NCBI GenBank assembly: GCA_902984215.1
Contig: CADWAF010005256.1
Span: 1-21,962, forward strand
Source of the DNA: Willaertia magna
Taxonomy: Eukaryota; Heterolobosea; Eutetramitea; Acrasida; Naegleriidae
Reading direction: 5' to 3'
DNA: 21,962 nucleotides
Under the pieces are notes generated by a model, which saw only the letters and a list, made by a program, of their open reading frames with translations, was not told the origin of the DNA and searched no databases. Below, piece by piece: positions 1-9,144 of this stretch (position 1 is the stretch's first letter; the number at the start of each line of letters is the position of its first letter). The position numbers and the translations under genes were made by a program.

Positions 1-140
1 GCTATAATAGACTTAAATTAATCTGGCAAGTTCGCATTTTTTTGTGGTTAACTCAAATTTCGTTACACCATCTTCGCGAACTTATTTTTTCGCCAAGTGA
101 GGCGAACTTTGACAAACGAAGTTAGCGAAGTTCGTCACAA
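1..140. repeat. GCGAA/TTCGC-rich palindromic patch
   Basis: TTCGC or its complement GCGAA occurs six times: 31-35, 73-77, 76-80, 89-93, 102-106 and 125-129. The 8-mer AAGTTCGC/GCGAACTT is at 28-35, 76-83 and 102-109, with a 7-base version at 128-134, so starts are 48, 26 and 26 bases apart. TTCGCGAA (73-80) is a perfect palindrome. TTCGCC (89-94) and GGCGAA (101-106) form a 6-bp inverted repeat with a 6-base loop. No protein reading is convincing. It could be the edge of a repeat family or mobile-element terminus extending left of the window, or a cluster of binding sites; the sequence alone does not decide. Confidence 0.45.
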
Positions 141-262
141 ATAAATTTATTGAAAAAGTACTTCTACAAGCTTTCTTCTAACAAATTTTTCCTCTAACTC
201 CAAATTTACAATCTTCAAAACAACATTAAACACTACTATATCTCCAAATTTCGTTAAACCAT
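54..262 (+). repeat. Direct repeat pair, 18 bp, 17/18 identical
   Basis: CAAATTTCGTTACACCAT at 54-71 recurs at 245-262 with a single change (C to A at the 13th base). The start-to-start distance is 191 bp. Flanking bases are also similar (CT before, TT-rich after). The two copies bracket the GCGAA-rich patch. Possibly remnants of a longer duplicated element. Confidence 0.4.
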
Positions 263-701
263 TTTTCAAGTATTCATAATTCAATTATTTATAAAGATTG
301 GTTTTATTTAAAAAAATTAGAAAGGAAATAAAGATTAAAAATATTGTTATTTAATTAATTTTATGAATTTTTTTTGTCCAAAAAAGTTAGTCTTATTTTA
401 CTTCATAAATTTCGTCAAATTGAATTTTTATGTTGTTAAAAAATTAAAAAATATAAACTTACTAAATTAATTTAAGTTTAATAAATAAAATAAAAATTAA
501 CAAAAATAAATTATTAAAAAAAAAAATATAAAATTTAAACTTTTAATAGTTCTATAATAATTGTACATAAAATTATATATATTTTTCATATAAAAATAGA
601 GTAAAAAAAAACATTTTATACAACAAGCTTAAATATATTATAAATATTAATTATAATTTAGATTACAAAATATTGTAAATAATAAAATTAAATATTAAAA
701 A

Positions 702-808
702 ACAATATAAAATTATACTATTTTTAAAAATTTCAAAAATAAAATAAAACAATATAAATTTATACTCTTTTTTTAATAAAAACATTAAATACAATATAAA
801 ATTATATT
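702..808 (+). repeat. Three spaced copies of an ACAATATAAA-WTTATAYT motif
   Basis: Near-identical 18-base motifs start at 702, 749 and 791. They differ at only one or two A/T or C/T positions, and each is followed by a T-rich run. Spacing is 47 then 42 bases. In such AT-rich DNA some similarity is expected by chance, but the shared C near the start makes a degenerate tandem array plausible. Confidence 0.35.
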
Positions 809-842
809 ATTTTTACTAATATTTTGTTTAATATAAAATTAG

Positions 843-886
843 TAAAAATAATATAAAAATAATATAAAAATAGTATAAAAATAGTA
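843..886 (+). repeat. 11-bp tandem repeat (4 copies), phased A5 tracts
   Basis: TAAAAATAATA occurs at 843-853 and 854-864, followed by TAAAAATAGTA at 865-875 and 876-886; a fifth partial copy starts at 887. Each unit has an A5 run (844-848, 855-859, 866-870, 877-881), so the A-tracts repeat every 11 bp, close to one helical turn. That arrangement is known to bend DNA. Function is inference. Confidence 0.6.
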
Positions 887-1468
887 TAAATTTATATAAT
901 TTTTTAAAAATTTATTAAATTAAATTATAAAGAACTAATAAAATTTTATTTAATAATAAATTTAATTATTTATTTAATCACTATTAAAATTAACATTATA
1001 ATTTAATATTTCAATAATTATTTTTTTTAGTTTTGACATTATAAATTATAAAATAAGAAATAATAATGTATAAATAAAAAAGAAATAATTATTTTTTATT
1101 ATTAAGAATTATATTAATTTGTTTAAAGTTTTTATTTATTATTTTTAAATAGAAAAAAAAATTATTAATAAAATAAAAGTTAATTATTTAATTAGAAATT
1201 ATAAAAATTAAGTGTAAATATTAAATTATAATTAATAATAATAAATATATTTTATTAATATTATTATTAACTAAATATAAAAATAATATTGATATTAAAA
1301 TGTTTAAAAAGTTAAAATTATTTAATATTATGATAGAAATTAATTTAATATAATTAAATAGATGTTTAAAAAGACAAAAAATGAAATTTTTTTAAAAAAA
1401 AATATAAAAAGATTAAAGTTTTAATTAGTTATTGAATTAATTATTAAATAAAAATATATTATAATAGC

Positions 1469-1503
1469 TAAAAAACTTTAAATAGTATAATTAAAGTTTT
1501 TTA
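1469..1503. repeat. 13-bp perfect inverted repeat
   Basis: TAAAAAACTTTAA (1469-1481) is the exact reverse complement of 1491-1503, separated by a 9-base spacer. Only one G:C pair is present in the stem. In DNA this AT-rich about one such palindrome per 2 kb can arise by chance, so I record the structure without assigning a function. Confidence 0.4.
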
Positions 1504-2145
1504 TATAATATATAATATTAAAATTTTATTAAAAACTTTTTTAATAATAAAATAAATAATTTTTGAAGGCTTTTTTATTGTAATAATTGATTATTTTTTT
1601 TATTGTAATAACATAAATAAATATTAATTGATATTGTAATATAAAATTTATTTATTGTTTTAAAAATATTTTATTGTAGAATTTAATTATATTAATAAAA
1701 ATCCTTTAATTTAATAGATATTAAATAAATAATTTTATATATTACACATACATTATCTTGTAAATCTCTATAATTTTTTTTATTATTTTATATAATTTTA
1801 ATATTTTTTTTAATTTTTTATTAATTTATAATTTTGTTTACAATTTTTTTTAATTTAAATTTCTATTTTAACAACAAATATATGATTGAAAATATAATAG
1901 AATTGACAAGTGATTATACTTTAGAATTAAAAAAAGTTACAATAAAATAATTCATTACAATTACAATTAAATGGTAATAAAAAAAAACAAATAAAAAAAG
2001 AATCATTATATTTAATGTTAATTGATTCAACATAAATTCAAAGTAAAAATATTTTTAAAAATTTATATTCTTCTAAATATACACAAAGAGTTAAATTTGA
2101 TCAATAATTTTAAAAATTAGATAAATGTAAACAAATTTTATATTT

Positions 2146-2156
2146 GGGCGAAGCCC
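2146..2156. other. Short GC hairpin upstream of CACTIN
   Basis: GGGC-GAA-GCCC is a 4-bp all-GC stem with a GAA triloop, sitting 36 bases before the CACTIN start codon at the exit of the AT block. It stands out sharply against its surroundings and contains the GCGAA pentamer also clustered at 1-140. It could be a 5' UTR hairpin, a regulatory site or a repeat remnant. Confidence 0.3.
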
Positions 2157-2191
2157 TCTACTTACAGCTCCTTCAACCAAAACACAAAAAA

Positions 2192-3670
2192 ATGAAAAGA
2201 ACAAAAGACAATAATCATGAGACCGACAAGAACAAGAAAGTAAAGTCACAAGATAGAGAAAAAGCAATAGCAGAAGTTTTAGGATACACCAACACTGACA
2301 ATCCCTTTCTAGATCAAAAACTATCAGAGCAATTTGTTTGGAATAAAAAAGAAGAAAAAACAAAAGATGACATTAATCTAAGTGAAAGAAAAAAGAATGA
2401 AATTTTAAAATTAAAACAAGAAAGAATTGAAAGAGAATTAAAAAAACAACAATGGGAACAAGAAAGAGAAAGAGTATTTCGTCAACGTGAAAGCCTTAAA
2501 TTCCATGAATATGAACAAAAAGAACTAGAATTTCATTTAAAACAAGAGAACTTAGCTTCATTCATTAGATTAAAAGAAAAAAGACCAAAAGTAATTGATT
2601 TTATTTCAAACAATTTAAAATATTTAAGATTTAAAGAAGAATTACTTTCAACTAATTATGATAGTCAATTTGTTGTTGGACATGAACATGAAAAGATTTA
2701 TGGAATTGATAGAAGGAAACCATTTGAATTATTACAAAAGAAATCAATAAATGAATTACAAGAATCAAAAGAGAATTTACAGATCTTTTTAGAATGTGAT
2801 AAAGAATTTGAAGAATTTTGGAAAGCCTTTAAGATTGTGTTAGAAGATGAAATTATTAATGAAAAGGAGAAGAATAATAGTATTCATCAAGCAGTTGTTA
2901 AAGAGATTAAAGAATTATTAAATAATAAAACAAAAGAAGAGTTAGAAGAGATTGAATTTCAGATGAATGAAATTTTAAAGAATCCCGATGCTTCAACTGA
3001 TGTTGAGTATTGGGAAGGCTTGAAACAACACTTGAAGGTTTATAAGGCTAGGAATATATTGTTAAGTTATCATTTAAGGGAGTTAGAAGTTTATAATGAG
3101 ATGGAGAAGAGTGGTAAATTAGATAGAATTATTACTGAATATAATGATAATTATAAAGAAAGACAATCTACTAATACTTCTTCTTCTTCTGGAATGAATG
3201 ATAATGAAAAGGAAAATGATTTCTTTAAAGAAATTAAATCCCGAGAAGAAGAGGGAGATGAAGATGGAGTAGAAGAAGTTAAATTATTAAATGAACAACA
3301 ATATTCATGGAATGATAAATTTAGACCAAGAAAACCTAAATACTTTAATAGAGTTAGAACTGGATACGAATGGACAGCATACAACAGAACTCATTATGAT
3401 ACTGAAAATCCTCCACCAAAAGTTATTCAAGGATATCGTTTTAATATATTCTATCCTGATTTAATTGATAAAACTAAAATACCTTCCTTTCATGTTGAGA
3501 AGGAGAATGAAGATTTTTGTATTTTAAGATTTCATGCAGGTCCTCCTTATGAGGATATTGCTTTTCGTATTGTAAATAGAATTTGGGAGAGATCTCATAG
3601 AAAGGGATATAAATGTATATTTGAAAGAGGTGTTTTACAATTACACTTTAATTTTAAGAGAAGAAGATAA
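2192..3670 (+). CDS. CACTIN: Cactin-like splicing factor
   Basis: Intronless, 492 codons plus TAA. I start at ATG 2192 (MKRTKDNN); the frame is open upstream but only to non-ATG codons. CACTIN proteins associate with the spliceosome and are needed for accurate splicing of many transcripts; they act in the nucleus. The N-terminus has the family element LGYTNTDNPFLDQKLSEQF-W. A highly charged Lys/Glu helical middle follows. The last 125 residues match the conserved C-terminal domain: RPRKPKYFNRVRTGYEW, Tyr-Asn-x-Thr-His-Tyr-Asp, NPPPK, YRFNIFYPDLIDK, LRFHAGPPYEDIAFRIVNR, ending in basic FKRRR. It is shorter than animal cactins (about 750 residues), mainly lacking a long Arg/Ser-rich N-terminus. 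A Ser run near residue 330 is low complexity. Its stop is 18 bp from the convergent gene's stop. Confidence 0.95.
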   Translation: MKRTKDNNHETDKNKKVKSQDREKAIAEVLGYTNTDNPFLDQKLSEQFVWNKKEEKTKDDINLSERKKNEILKLKQERIERELKKQQWEQERERVFRQRESLKFHEYEQKELEFHLKQENLASFIRLKEKRPKVIDFISNNLKYLRFKEELLSTNYDSQFVVGHEHEKIYGIDRRKPFELLQKKSINELQESKENLQIFLECDKEFEEFWKAFKIVLEDEIINEKEKNNSIHQAVVKEIKELLNNKTKEELEEIEFQMNEILKNPDASTDVEYWEGLKQHLKVYKARNILLSYHLRELEVYNEMEKSGKLDRIITEYNDNYKERQSTNTSSSSGMNDNEKENDFFKEIKSREEEGDEDGVEEVKLLNEQQYSWNDKFRPRKPKYFNRVRTGYEWTAYNRTHYDTENPPPKVIQGYRFNIFYPDLIDKTKIPSFHVEKENEDFCILRFHAGPPYEDIAFRIVNRIWERSHRKGYKCIFERGVLQLHFNFKRRR

Positions 3671-3688
3671 TATATTTAGAGAACTAAT

Positions 3689-6600
3689 TTATTGTAAATA
3701 AGTTTCCATTAATAGTTTCAAATTATCAAGTTGTTCTGGATTAATTGTAGATAATTGATTAGCAATCACCCAACGATTCATTATCATTTCTTTAATTGTT
3801 TGTTTTATCATTAACTTAGTTTCATTAGAGAATATATCTAATTTTATAATAGTACTTAATTTATCTAACAGTGAAATAAAACCATCTTGAGAAACATCGA
3901 AAAAGTTCCACTCCTTTTCGTTATCATCAAAATTACTGGTATTATTATTTAATTTATCATTTGGTACCACAGTTGACCTAAACACACCTAGAGTGGAAAT
4001 TATTGTTAAAATTATTTGTAAAATAAAAGTATTTGAATTACTTTCTAATAAAATATTCCACAATTTTGTAAAAATTAACTCATTATAAGTCCAATTCCAA
4101 TCTTTTATAAATATAGAAATTAATAAAAAACAATTTGAAAATTGTAAATCTGGTTGTAAAATATAAGGATAAAATGTTATATTTTTTAATTTTACTAATA
4201 AATCATCAATTAAATAATTTAAATAGTAAAAAGGTGAAATATTTGTATTTGGTAATTTCCAATTAAATTTAAATATATCTCTTATTTTAATTAAATAATT
4301 TAAATTCTCTAATTGTTCTTCATTCAATCCTTTTTTATGTAATTCTAAATTTACAAATAATTGTTGTAAAATACAAATAATAGTTTGATCAACTATAGAT
4401 TGACTATCAAATCCATTTCTTAATATTTTTTGATTAGAATTTATTATTGTAAATAAAATTTTAAAATATTTTAATTTAATCATATAATAAGAATCTCTTT
4501 CTTTTAAAAATGATTGAATAAATACCTCAAAAAATAAATTCTTATATTCCTTAAAAAATATATATTTCTCATCTTTACAAAAGTCTACGTTACTTAACAT
4601 ACCAATTCCAGAAATTAATGCCATTAAATAATTAATATCATATATAGATAATATTTTATTATCATTTAATGTGATTTTATTTTCATAAATTTCTTCTAAA
4701 TTTTCAAAATGGTAAAGTATTAATTTTTTTGTGAATAATAATAAATTATTTAGTAAATAATTATTGTTTAACAATTCATTTAATTTTTTAACTATTAAAA
4801 TAAATAAATTACATTGTGTTGAATTTGATTTTGTTAAAATAACATCCTTTACAATACTATGACATACACTTATCACAATTTTTTCCTTATCAAAATTTTT
4901 TACAATTTTTTTACAAACATTTGAAATTTCTTTCATAATAAAAAATTGATTTTCATGTTTTAAAAATAATAAATTATAATTCTCTAAAATTGATTTAATA
5001 ATACGAATAATAAATATTTCTATCTTTTCTTGTGGAAGAATATTAAAATTTATATTTGGTATTATATCTTTTTTAGGAATATTAATTGTTGTGTTAGTAT
5101 TTGGTGTAGTTTCCTTAAAAGGAACTCTTTTTGTTTTATCTACTTTAGCAATCTTAGGTCTTTGTTGTGTTGTTATTGGTTGTTGAATATTTATTGTAGA
5201 AATTTCCTTATTTTTAACAACACCTATCTTATTTTGTTCTACAATTAATTGTGGTTGTTGTACAACTATATTAGATTTCTTATTATTACTTAATGTTGTA
5301 GAATTTGATAAATGAGGTAAAACAGTAGAAGGATTAATGTTCGTTCTCATAGTATTAGAAGAAGAAGTGGATGATAAAGAAGCTGGTGAACTACCTTGAT
5401 TGCTAAACATATTTGTAGTAGTTACTAAAGTTGGTGTAACTGTTGGAGTTACACTGGATAATGAAGGTTTTACCTTTTTAATTTCTTCTTTACTTTTCTC
5501 TTTCACTCTCTTTCTCTTTGTTGTTATTGGTTTTTTCTGTAAATTCTCTTCGACACCAGCACTGCCCACAATATTATTTTCTTTTTGTAAAGAAGACACT
5601 TGTTTTTGATTGGGTATTGTTGGTGTCATAATTGACGTTATAATTGGTTTTTGAATATGATTATTAATTACAATAGGATCAGTATTAATTGAAATATCTT
5701 TCATTTGTGGTTTATTATTAATAATTTTTAATTCATTTTGTAATTTTTCAAATTGTAAATTTCTTTCTTCATCTTTTTTAATTAATTGATTATTTTCATT
5801 TTCAATTTTAATTAAAAGTCTTTGTAAAGTTTCATTCGCTTTTAAAGATTCTTTTAATTTTAATTTTAAATTATTTAATTCTTCACTATTATCCTTTTCA
5901 ACCACCTTAACAATATTATTGTTATTTAATTTTTCATTCTTCTCAATCAACTCTTGTTGTAACTTTAATTCTTTCCTTTTTAATAAATTATTCTCTTCTT
6001 GTAAATCAATAATCTTTTGATTATTATCTCTTAATGTCTTTTCATTTTGTGATAATTGATAAGTTTTTTCTTGTAATTCATTTCTTAAAGTAAATATTTC
6101 TTGTTCTAATTTTTTATTTGTTATTAAAATTTGTTCAAAATTATTTGTTAATGTTTTATAGTCTTGTTCTTGTTCTTTAATTTTTTGTTTCATTGTATCA
6201 TTTACATCTAAAAGAGAAGAAACATTAATTAATTTCTTTTTTATTTTTTTAACATTGTTATTTAGTTTTATATTTAATTGTTTTTCTTTTTCTAATTTTT
6301 CTTGAAGTGATTGAATCGTAATGTTATTAGTATTAATGGTATTATTAATACTTTTAGTTAGTAGTGGTGCTTGTTGTTGAGTATGATTGGTAATTGTTGT
6401 CGGAATATGATGATGGTTCATGTTATTCGGAATGATCATATTGTTAGGAATTGTACTTGTAGAAGAAGTATGACTGTAAGAATAACCATTCGCAATAGTA
6501 GGAGTAACATCCGTTGTACTACTATTCTCCTCTAATATTCTGTCCAATGAAGAAGCAATCAAGTCATCAAAGATGTACTCTTCATGCATTTCTTTTTTTT

Positions 6601-6718
6601 TACGGAAATCGAAAACTACAAGTTCAACATTGGCATTGAAAATTTCATTTACAAAATTTTCGAACCTACTTTGTTGGGTTTTCTTCATGTTGGTTGGCAT
6701 TGGTCTGTAATTCTTCAT
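3689..6718 (-). CDS. Large coiled-coil protein, unknown family
   Basis: One uninterrupted frame of 1009 codons if started at ATG 6718; further ATGs are at 6700, 6688 and 6589. Visible parts: residues 15-65 mixed charged and hydrophobic; 70-125 Ser/Thr/Asn/His low complexity; about 130-350 a long Glu/Lys/Leu/Asn heptad-like coiled coil; about 370-580 a Ser/Thr/Pro/Asn-rich linker with a basic KRKRVKEK cluster near residue 400 that could be a nuclear localisation signal; about 590-1009 a mostly helical, Leu/Ile/Phe-rich domain of HEAT/ARM-like appearance ending LLMETYLQ. I do not recognise the family and assign no function. The first 53 bp overlap the 3' end of the upstream same-strand FHA gene in another frame, so the true start may be ATG 6589, or the two may be joined by an intron or a sequencing error. 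Expression is likely; function is open. Confidence 0.8.
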   Translation of the reverse strand: MKNYRPMPTNMKKTQQSRFENFVNEIFNANVELVVFDFRKKKEMHEEYIFDDLIASSLDRILEENSSTTDVTPTIANGYSYSHTSSTSTIPNNMIIPNNMNHHHIPTTITNHTQQQAPLLTKSINNTINTNNITIQSLQEKLEKEKQLNIKLNNNVKKIKKKLINVSSLLDVNDTMKQKIKEQEQDYKTLTNNFEQILITNKKLEQEIFTLRNELQEKTYQLSQNEKTLRDNNQKIIDLQEENNLLKRKELKLQQELIEKNEKLNNNNIVKVVEKDNSEELNNLKLKLKESLKANETLQRLLIKIENENNQLIKKDEERNLQFEKLQNELKIINNKPQMKDISINTDPIVINNHIQKPIITSIMTPTIPNQKQVSSLQKENNIVGSAGVEENLQKKPITTKRKRVKEKSKEEIKKVKPSLSSVTPTVTPTLVTTTNMFSNQGSSPASLSSTSSSNTMRTNINPSTVLPHLSNSTTLSNNKKSNIVVQQPQLIVEQNKIGVVKNKEISTINIQQPITTQQRPKIAKVDKTKRVPFKETTPNTNTTINIPKKDIIPNINFNILPQEKIEIFIIRIIKSILENYNLLFLKHENQFFIMKEISNVCKKIVKNFDKEKIVISVCHSIVKDVILTKSNSTQCNLFILIVKKLNELLNNNYLLNNLLLFTKKLILYHFENLEEIYENKITLNDNKILSIYDINYLMALISGIGMLSNVDFCKDEKYIFFKEYKNLFFEVFIQSFLKERDSYYMIKLKYFKILFTIINSNQKILRNGFDSQSIVDQTIICILQQLFVNLELHKKGLNEEQLENLNYLIKIRDIFKFNWKLPNTNISPFYYLNYLIDDLLVKLKNITFYPYILQPDLQFSNCFLLISIFIKDWNWTYNELIFTKLWNILLESNSNTFILQIILTIISTLGVFRSTVVPNDKLNNNTSNFDDNEKEWNFFDVSQDGFISLLDKLSTIIKLDIFSNETKLMIKQTIKEMIMNRWVIANQLSTINPEQLDNLKLLMETYLQ

Positions 6719-9005
6719 TATAGTTGTTTATGTTTTCTACTTTTGTTGTGGGGAAAGTATTGTTTAGTTCTTTGGTATTATTTAAAGTTAAAAGAGATAG
6801 CTGACTAAGAGTATCATCTTCGTTACTATTGAGTGATCTTCTTAGTAATGGGTAATTGTTGTTGGAATGCATTGGTTCTCTTTCATACCTTCGTTTATAT
6901 GTTTCTAAATTCTTCTCATGTATTTCTAATTGTTTTTCTAAGTAACCAATGCAATCCTTTTCATCAAACTTTTGTTTTAATTTTTGTTTGTACTTTAAAA
7001 TTTCTTTTTTGTAAAGTCTTCTAATGTTTTCACTTTCAGTAAATTTAGTATTTAAATATGATATTGTATTTTGTAAATCAGTTATTCTGTCAACACTACA
7101 TTCTGTTTCAAGTTGGTATACCTTATCTTTTAGTGATCTTACAAGTTCCTTAGTATTGTGAGTGTCAGTATATTGAAGGACATCCTTTAAATGATTAATC
7201 TCGAGCTTTAAATCGCTATTTTCTAATTGAACAAAATGTACATTCCTCTTCATTTCTTCATATTTTAAAAGTAAGTCATTTTCAACTTTATCACGTTCAT
7301 CTATACATGCAATCAAAAAACTAGAAGCTCTTCTCCTAATTTCATTGTTGTCTGCAGCAAACTCTAGTACCTTAGATTTCCAAAGATTAACTTTTTGTTC
7401 GTTTTGAAGAAGTATTACATGAAGGTCGGTCATTTGTCTATGAATTGTTTCTTGTAATTCAGATATTTTATATTGTAATCTTTGTTTTTCTTCATTAAGC
7501 TGTTGCCATTCATATACCCTCTTTGTAATTCTTTGCTCAAACTCAATATTCTTTTTCTTACTTTCTTCCAATTCTCTCATTAGATTAGTAACTAATGATT
7601 GTATCTTATTCTTAGCCGCCTCGCTGGAATAATTTGAGGAAGAAAACGTAATTAACTGAGCTCTTATATCCGATAGCTCTTTATCTTTACTGATTAGTTG
7701 TTCTCTTAATGATCTAATTAAGTCGTCCTTTTGCTCAGGTGATACACTAATTGACTGATCTTTTATCTTTCTTCTTTCCAATTCGAGACGAAGTTGATCC
7801 AACTCTAATTGAAGCTCTGTAGCATATCTTTCTATTCCTTTTGTCTTAAAATTACTGATTTCACTTTGTTTTAATTTATCATAATTGATACTGGGAGCAC
7901 TACGTTTCTTAGATAAAGAAATACACGATGTCATTACCTTCTTTATATCCTTTAACTTATCAACCAGCATATCAACTATGCCTCCACTAAAGTTTTTTGA
8001 TAAATTATCCAAAAGAGGTTGTTGTTCGTCGTCCATATTTTGGTTGTCTAATTGGCTCATTATCTGATAAGAAAGCAAGTGTATAGTATTTACAAGTAAA
8101 TTAATGGCGTCTAAATCTTCTCTATTTTCTTTCTTTTCATTTATATTCTTTTCTATATTCTTTTCTATCACTTCTATTCTGTCGTTTAAATCTTCTAGTT
8201 CTACTTTCTTTTTCTTTAACGCCTCACGTTTTTCTTCTAATAAATTTAACTTTTCATTATAGTTATTATTATTATTGGTTGTATTATTATTATTTACAGT
8301 TTTTACCTCAAAATCTTCATCAGCACTTGAGTGATCATCTTCCAATTTCGATAAGGGAAGAGTTTTCTTTCCAGAGGCTGTAGGGAAAGTAAGGGTAGAG
8401 GCATCCTCGTCATTATTCAAATCTCTTCCCTTTTTAACTAAATCCTTTATCTCTTGTTTCTGTTTTTCCACTTTCTCTTTAAACTCTTTTGTTGGTTCTT
8501 TTTTCATTGTTTTAATTTTTGTAATATTATTTGTGGGTGATTTACTTTTTATAGGTCTAAAATTTGGGTTTTCACCTACCGCAAATTGACTAAAAAACTC
8601 CTTTTCATCGACATCTACTTGTGCCTTTTCTTCTGAATTAAATGTAAATTCAATTTTATACGTTACTTGGTCAAATCCAAAACGAAGTAAATCTCCGTTT
8701 CTTAAATGTTTTGTTAAAACATTATTTTCCTTAAATAATCTTTTGTCATTTACTAATGTTCCATTTTCACTACTTAAATCTTCTATAATACAATTAATTG
8801 TTCCTTGATATCCTTTCTTAAATTTTAACTTTGCATGTTTCAAAGAAATAGTTTTACTTGAAGGTAATACAATATCACATTCGGAATCTCTTCCTAAAAT
8901 AATTTCTTTCTTATCTAAAATATACTCATCTTTATTATTCGCCTTCAAAACCCCATAAATCATTTCCTCTTTTTCTTCATCCTTCTCCTTTGTTTCTTCC
9001 TCCAT
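6666..9005 (-). CDS. FHA-domain coiled-coil protein (FHAD1/CEP170-like)
   Basis: Single frame of 779 codons, ATG 9005, stop TAG 6666-6668. Residues about 15-120 form a clear forkhead-associated domain, a phosphothreonine-binding module: Gly38-Arg39, Ser54-x-x-His57, then EDLSSENGTLVND with Asn81-Gly82, and a closing LRNGDLLRFGFDQVTYKIEF. All key binding residues are present, so phosphopeptide binding is expected. The rest is charged coiled coil (about 250-310 and 390-715) with an Asn/Thr run near residue 240. N-terminal FHA followed by long coiled coil is the plan of FHAD1, and the FHA sequence also resembles CEP170; both suggest a cilium, basal-body or cytoskeletal scaffold, which is inference. 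It shares a 139-bp upstream region with the divergent guanylate kinase. Its last 53 bp overlap the next gene. Confidence 0.9.
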   Translation of the reverse strand: MEEETKEKDEEKEEMIYGVLKANNKDEYILDKKEIILGRDSECDIVLPSSKTISLKHAKLKFKKGYQGTINCIIEDLSSENGTLVNDKRLFKENNVLTKHLRNGDLLRFGFDQVTYKIEFTFNSEEKAQVDVDEKEFFSQFAVGENPNFRPIKSKSPTNNITKIKTMKKEPTKEFKEKVEKQKQEIKDLVKKGRDLNNDEDASTLTFPTASGKKTLPLSKLEDDHSSADEDFEVKTVNNNNTTNNNNNYNEKLNLLEEKREALKKKKVELEDLNDRIEVIEKNIEKNINEKKENREDLDAINLLVNTIHLLSYQIMSQLDNQNMDDEQQPLLDNLSKNFSGGIVDMLVDKLKDIKKVMTSCISLSKKRSAPSINYDKLKQSEISNFKTKGIERYATELQLELDQLRLELERRKIKDQSISVSPEQKDDLIRSLREQLISKDKELSDIRAQLITFSSSNYSSEAAKNKIQSLVTNLMRELEESKKKNIEFEQRITKRVYEWQQLNEEKQRLQYKISELQETIHRQMTDLHVILLQNEQKVNLWKSKVLEFAADNNEIRRRASSFLIACIDERDKVENDLLLKYEEMKRNVHFVQLENSDLKLEINHLKDVLQYTDTHNTKELVRSLKDKVYQLETECSVDRITDLQNTISYLNTKFTESENIRRLYKKEILKYKQKLKQKFDEKDCIGYLEKQLEIHEKNLETYKRRYEREPMHSNNNYPLLRRSLNSNEDDTLSQLSLLTLNNTKELNNTFPTTKVENINNYNEELQTNANQHEENPTK

Positions 9006-9144
9006 TTTTTGTTTTAGGCTTTACAAAATCAATTGAGGCTTAGGGAAAAACTAATCTCCTTTCTTACCCTAAAAAAAAGTGGTAAACAAGTCACTTACTT
9101 CACTCAAAATTTTTTTTAAAATCATCTCGTAAAAATTGAATTAT
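9006..9144. promoter_or_regulatory. Divergent promoter region, FHA gene / guanylate kinase
   Basis: This 139-bp gap separates two start codons pointing away from each other, so both promoters must lie here or inside the genes. T/A-rich runs sit next to each ATG. No motif I can name with confidence is visible. Confidence 0.45.

Larger units (their letters stand above)
300..2140. other. Extremely AT-rich gene-free block
   Basis: Base composition falls far below that of the neighbouring exons; several 60-base lines (for example 901-960 and 1201-1260) contain only two G or C. No open frame of useful length, RNA gene or recognisable mobile-element protein is visible on either strand. It holds short tandem and inverted repeats, listed separately. 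Near its right end (1882-2107) are short open stretches with slightly richer composition that could be a decayed gene: a 22-codon frame from ATG 1882 to TAA 1950, then a different frame from about 2000 to TAA 2107 broken by one TAA at 2033. I could not recognise a family. The block may act as promoter or spacer for CACTIN, or be a structural AT island. Confidence 0.6.

Noticed and set aside
300..2140. Mitochondrial DNA insertion or CRISPR array in the AT block
   Set aside because: No mitochondrial protein or rRNA segment is recognisable, and the repeats are too short, imperfect and AT-only for a CRISPR array.
2144..2191. CACTIN start at 2144
   Set aside because: That codon is TTG; in a nuclear gene the first in-frame ATG (2192) is the credible start.
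2091..2363. Antisense frames over CACTIN (2091-2363, 3151-3384)
   Set aside because: They mirror a strongly supported coding frame, have no recognisable domain and show the Ser/Leu/Phe bias of reverse-read Lys/Glu codons.
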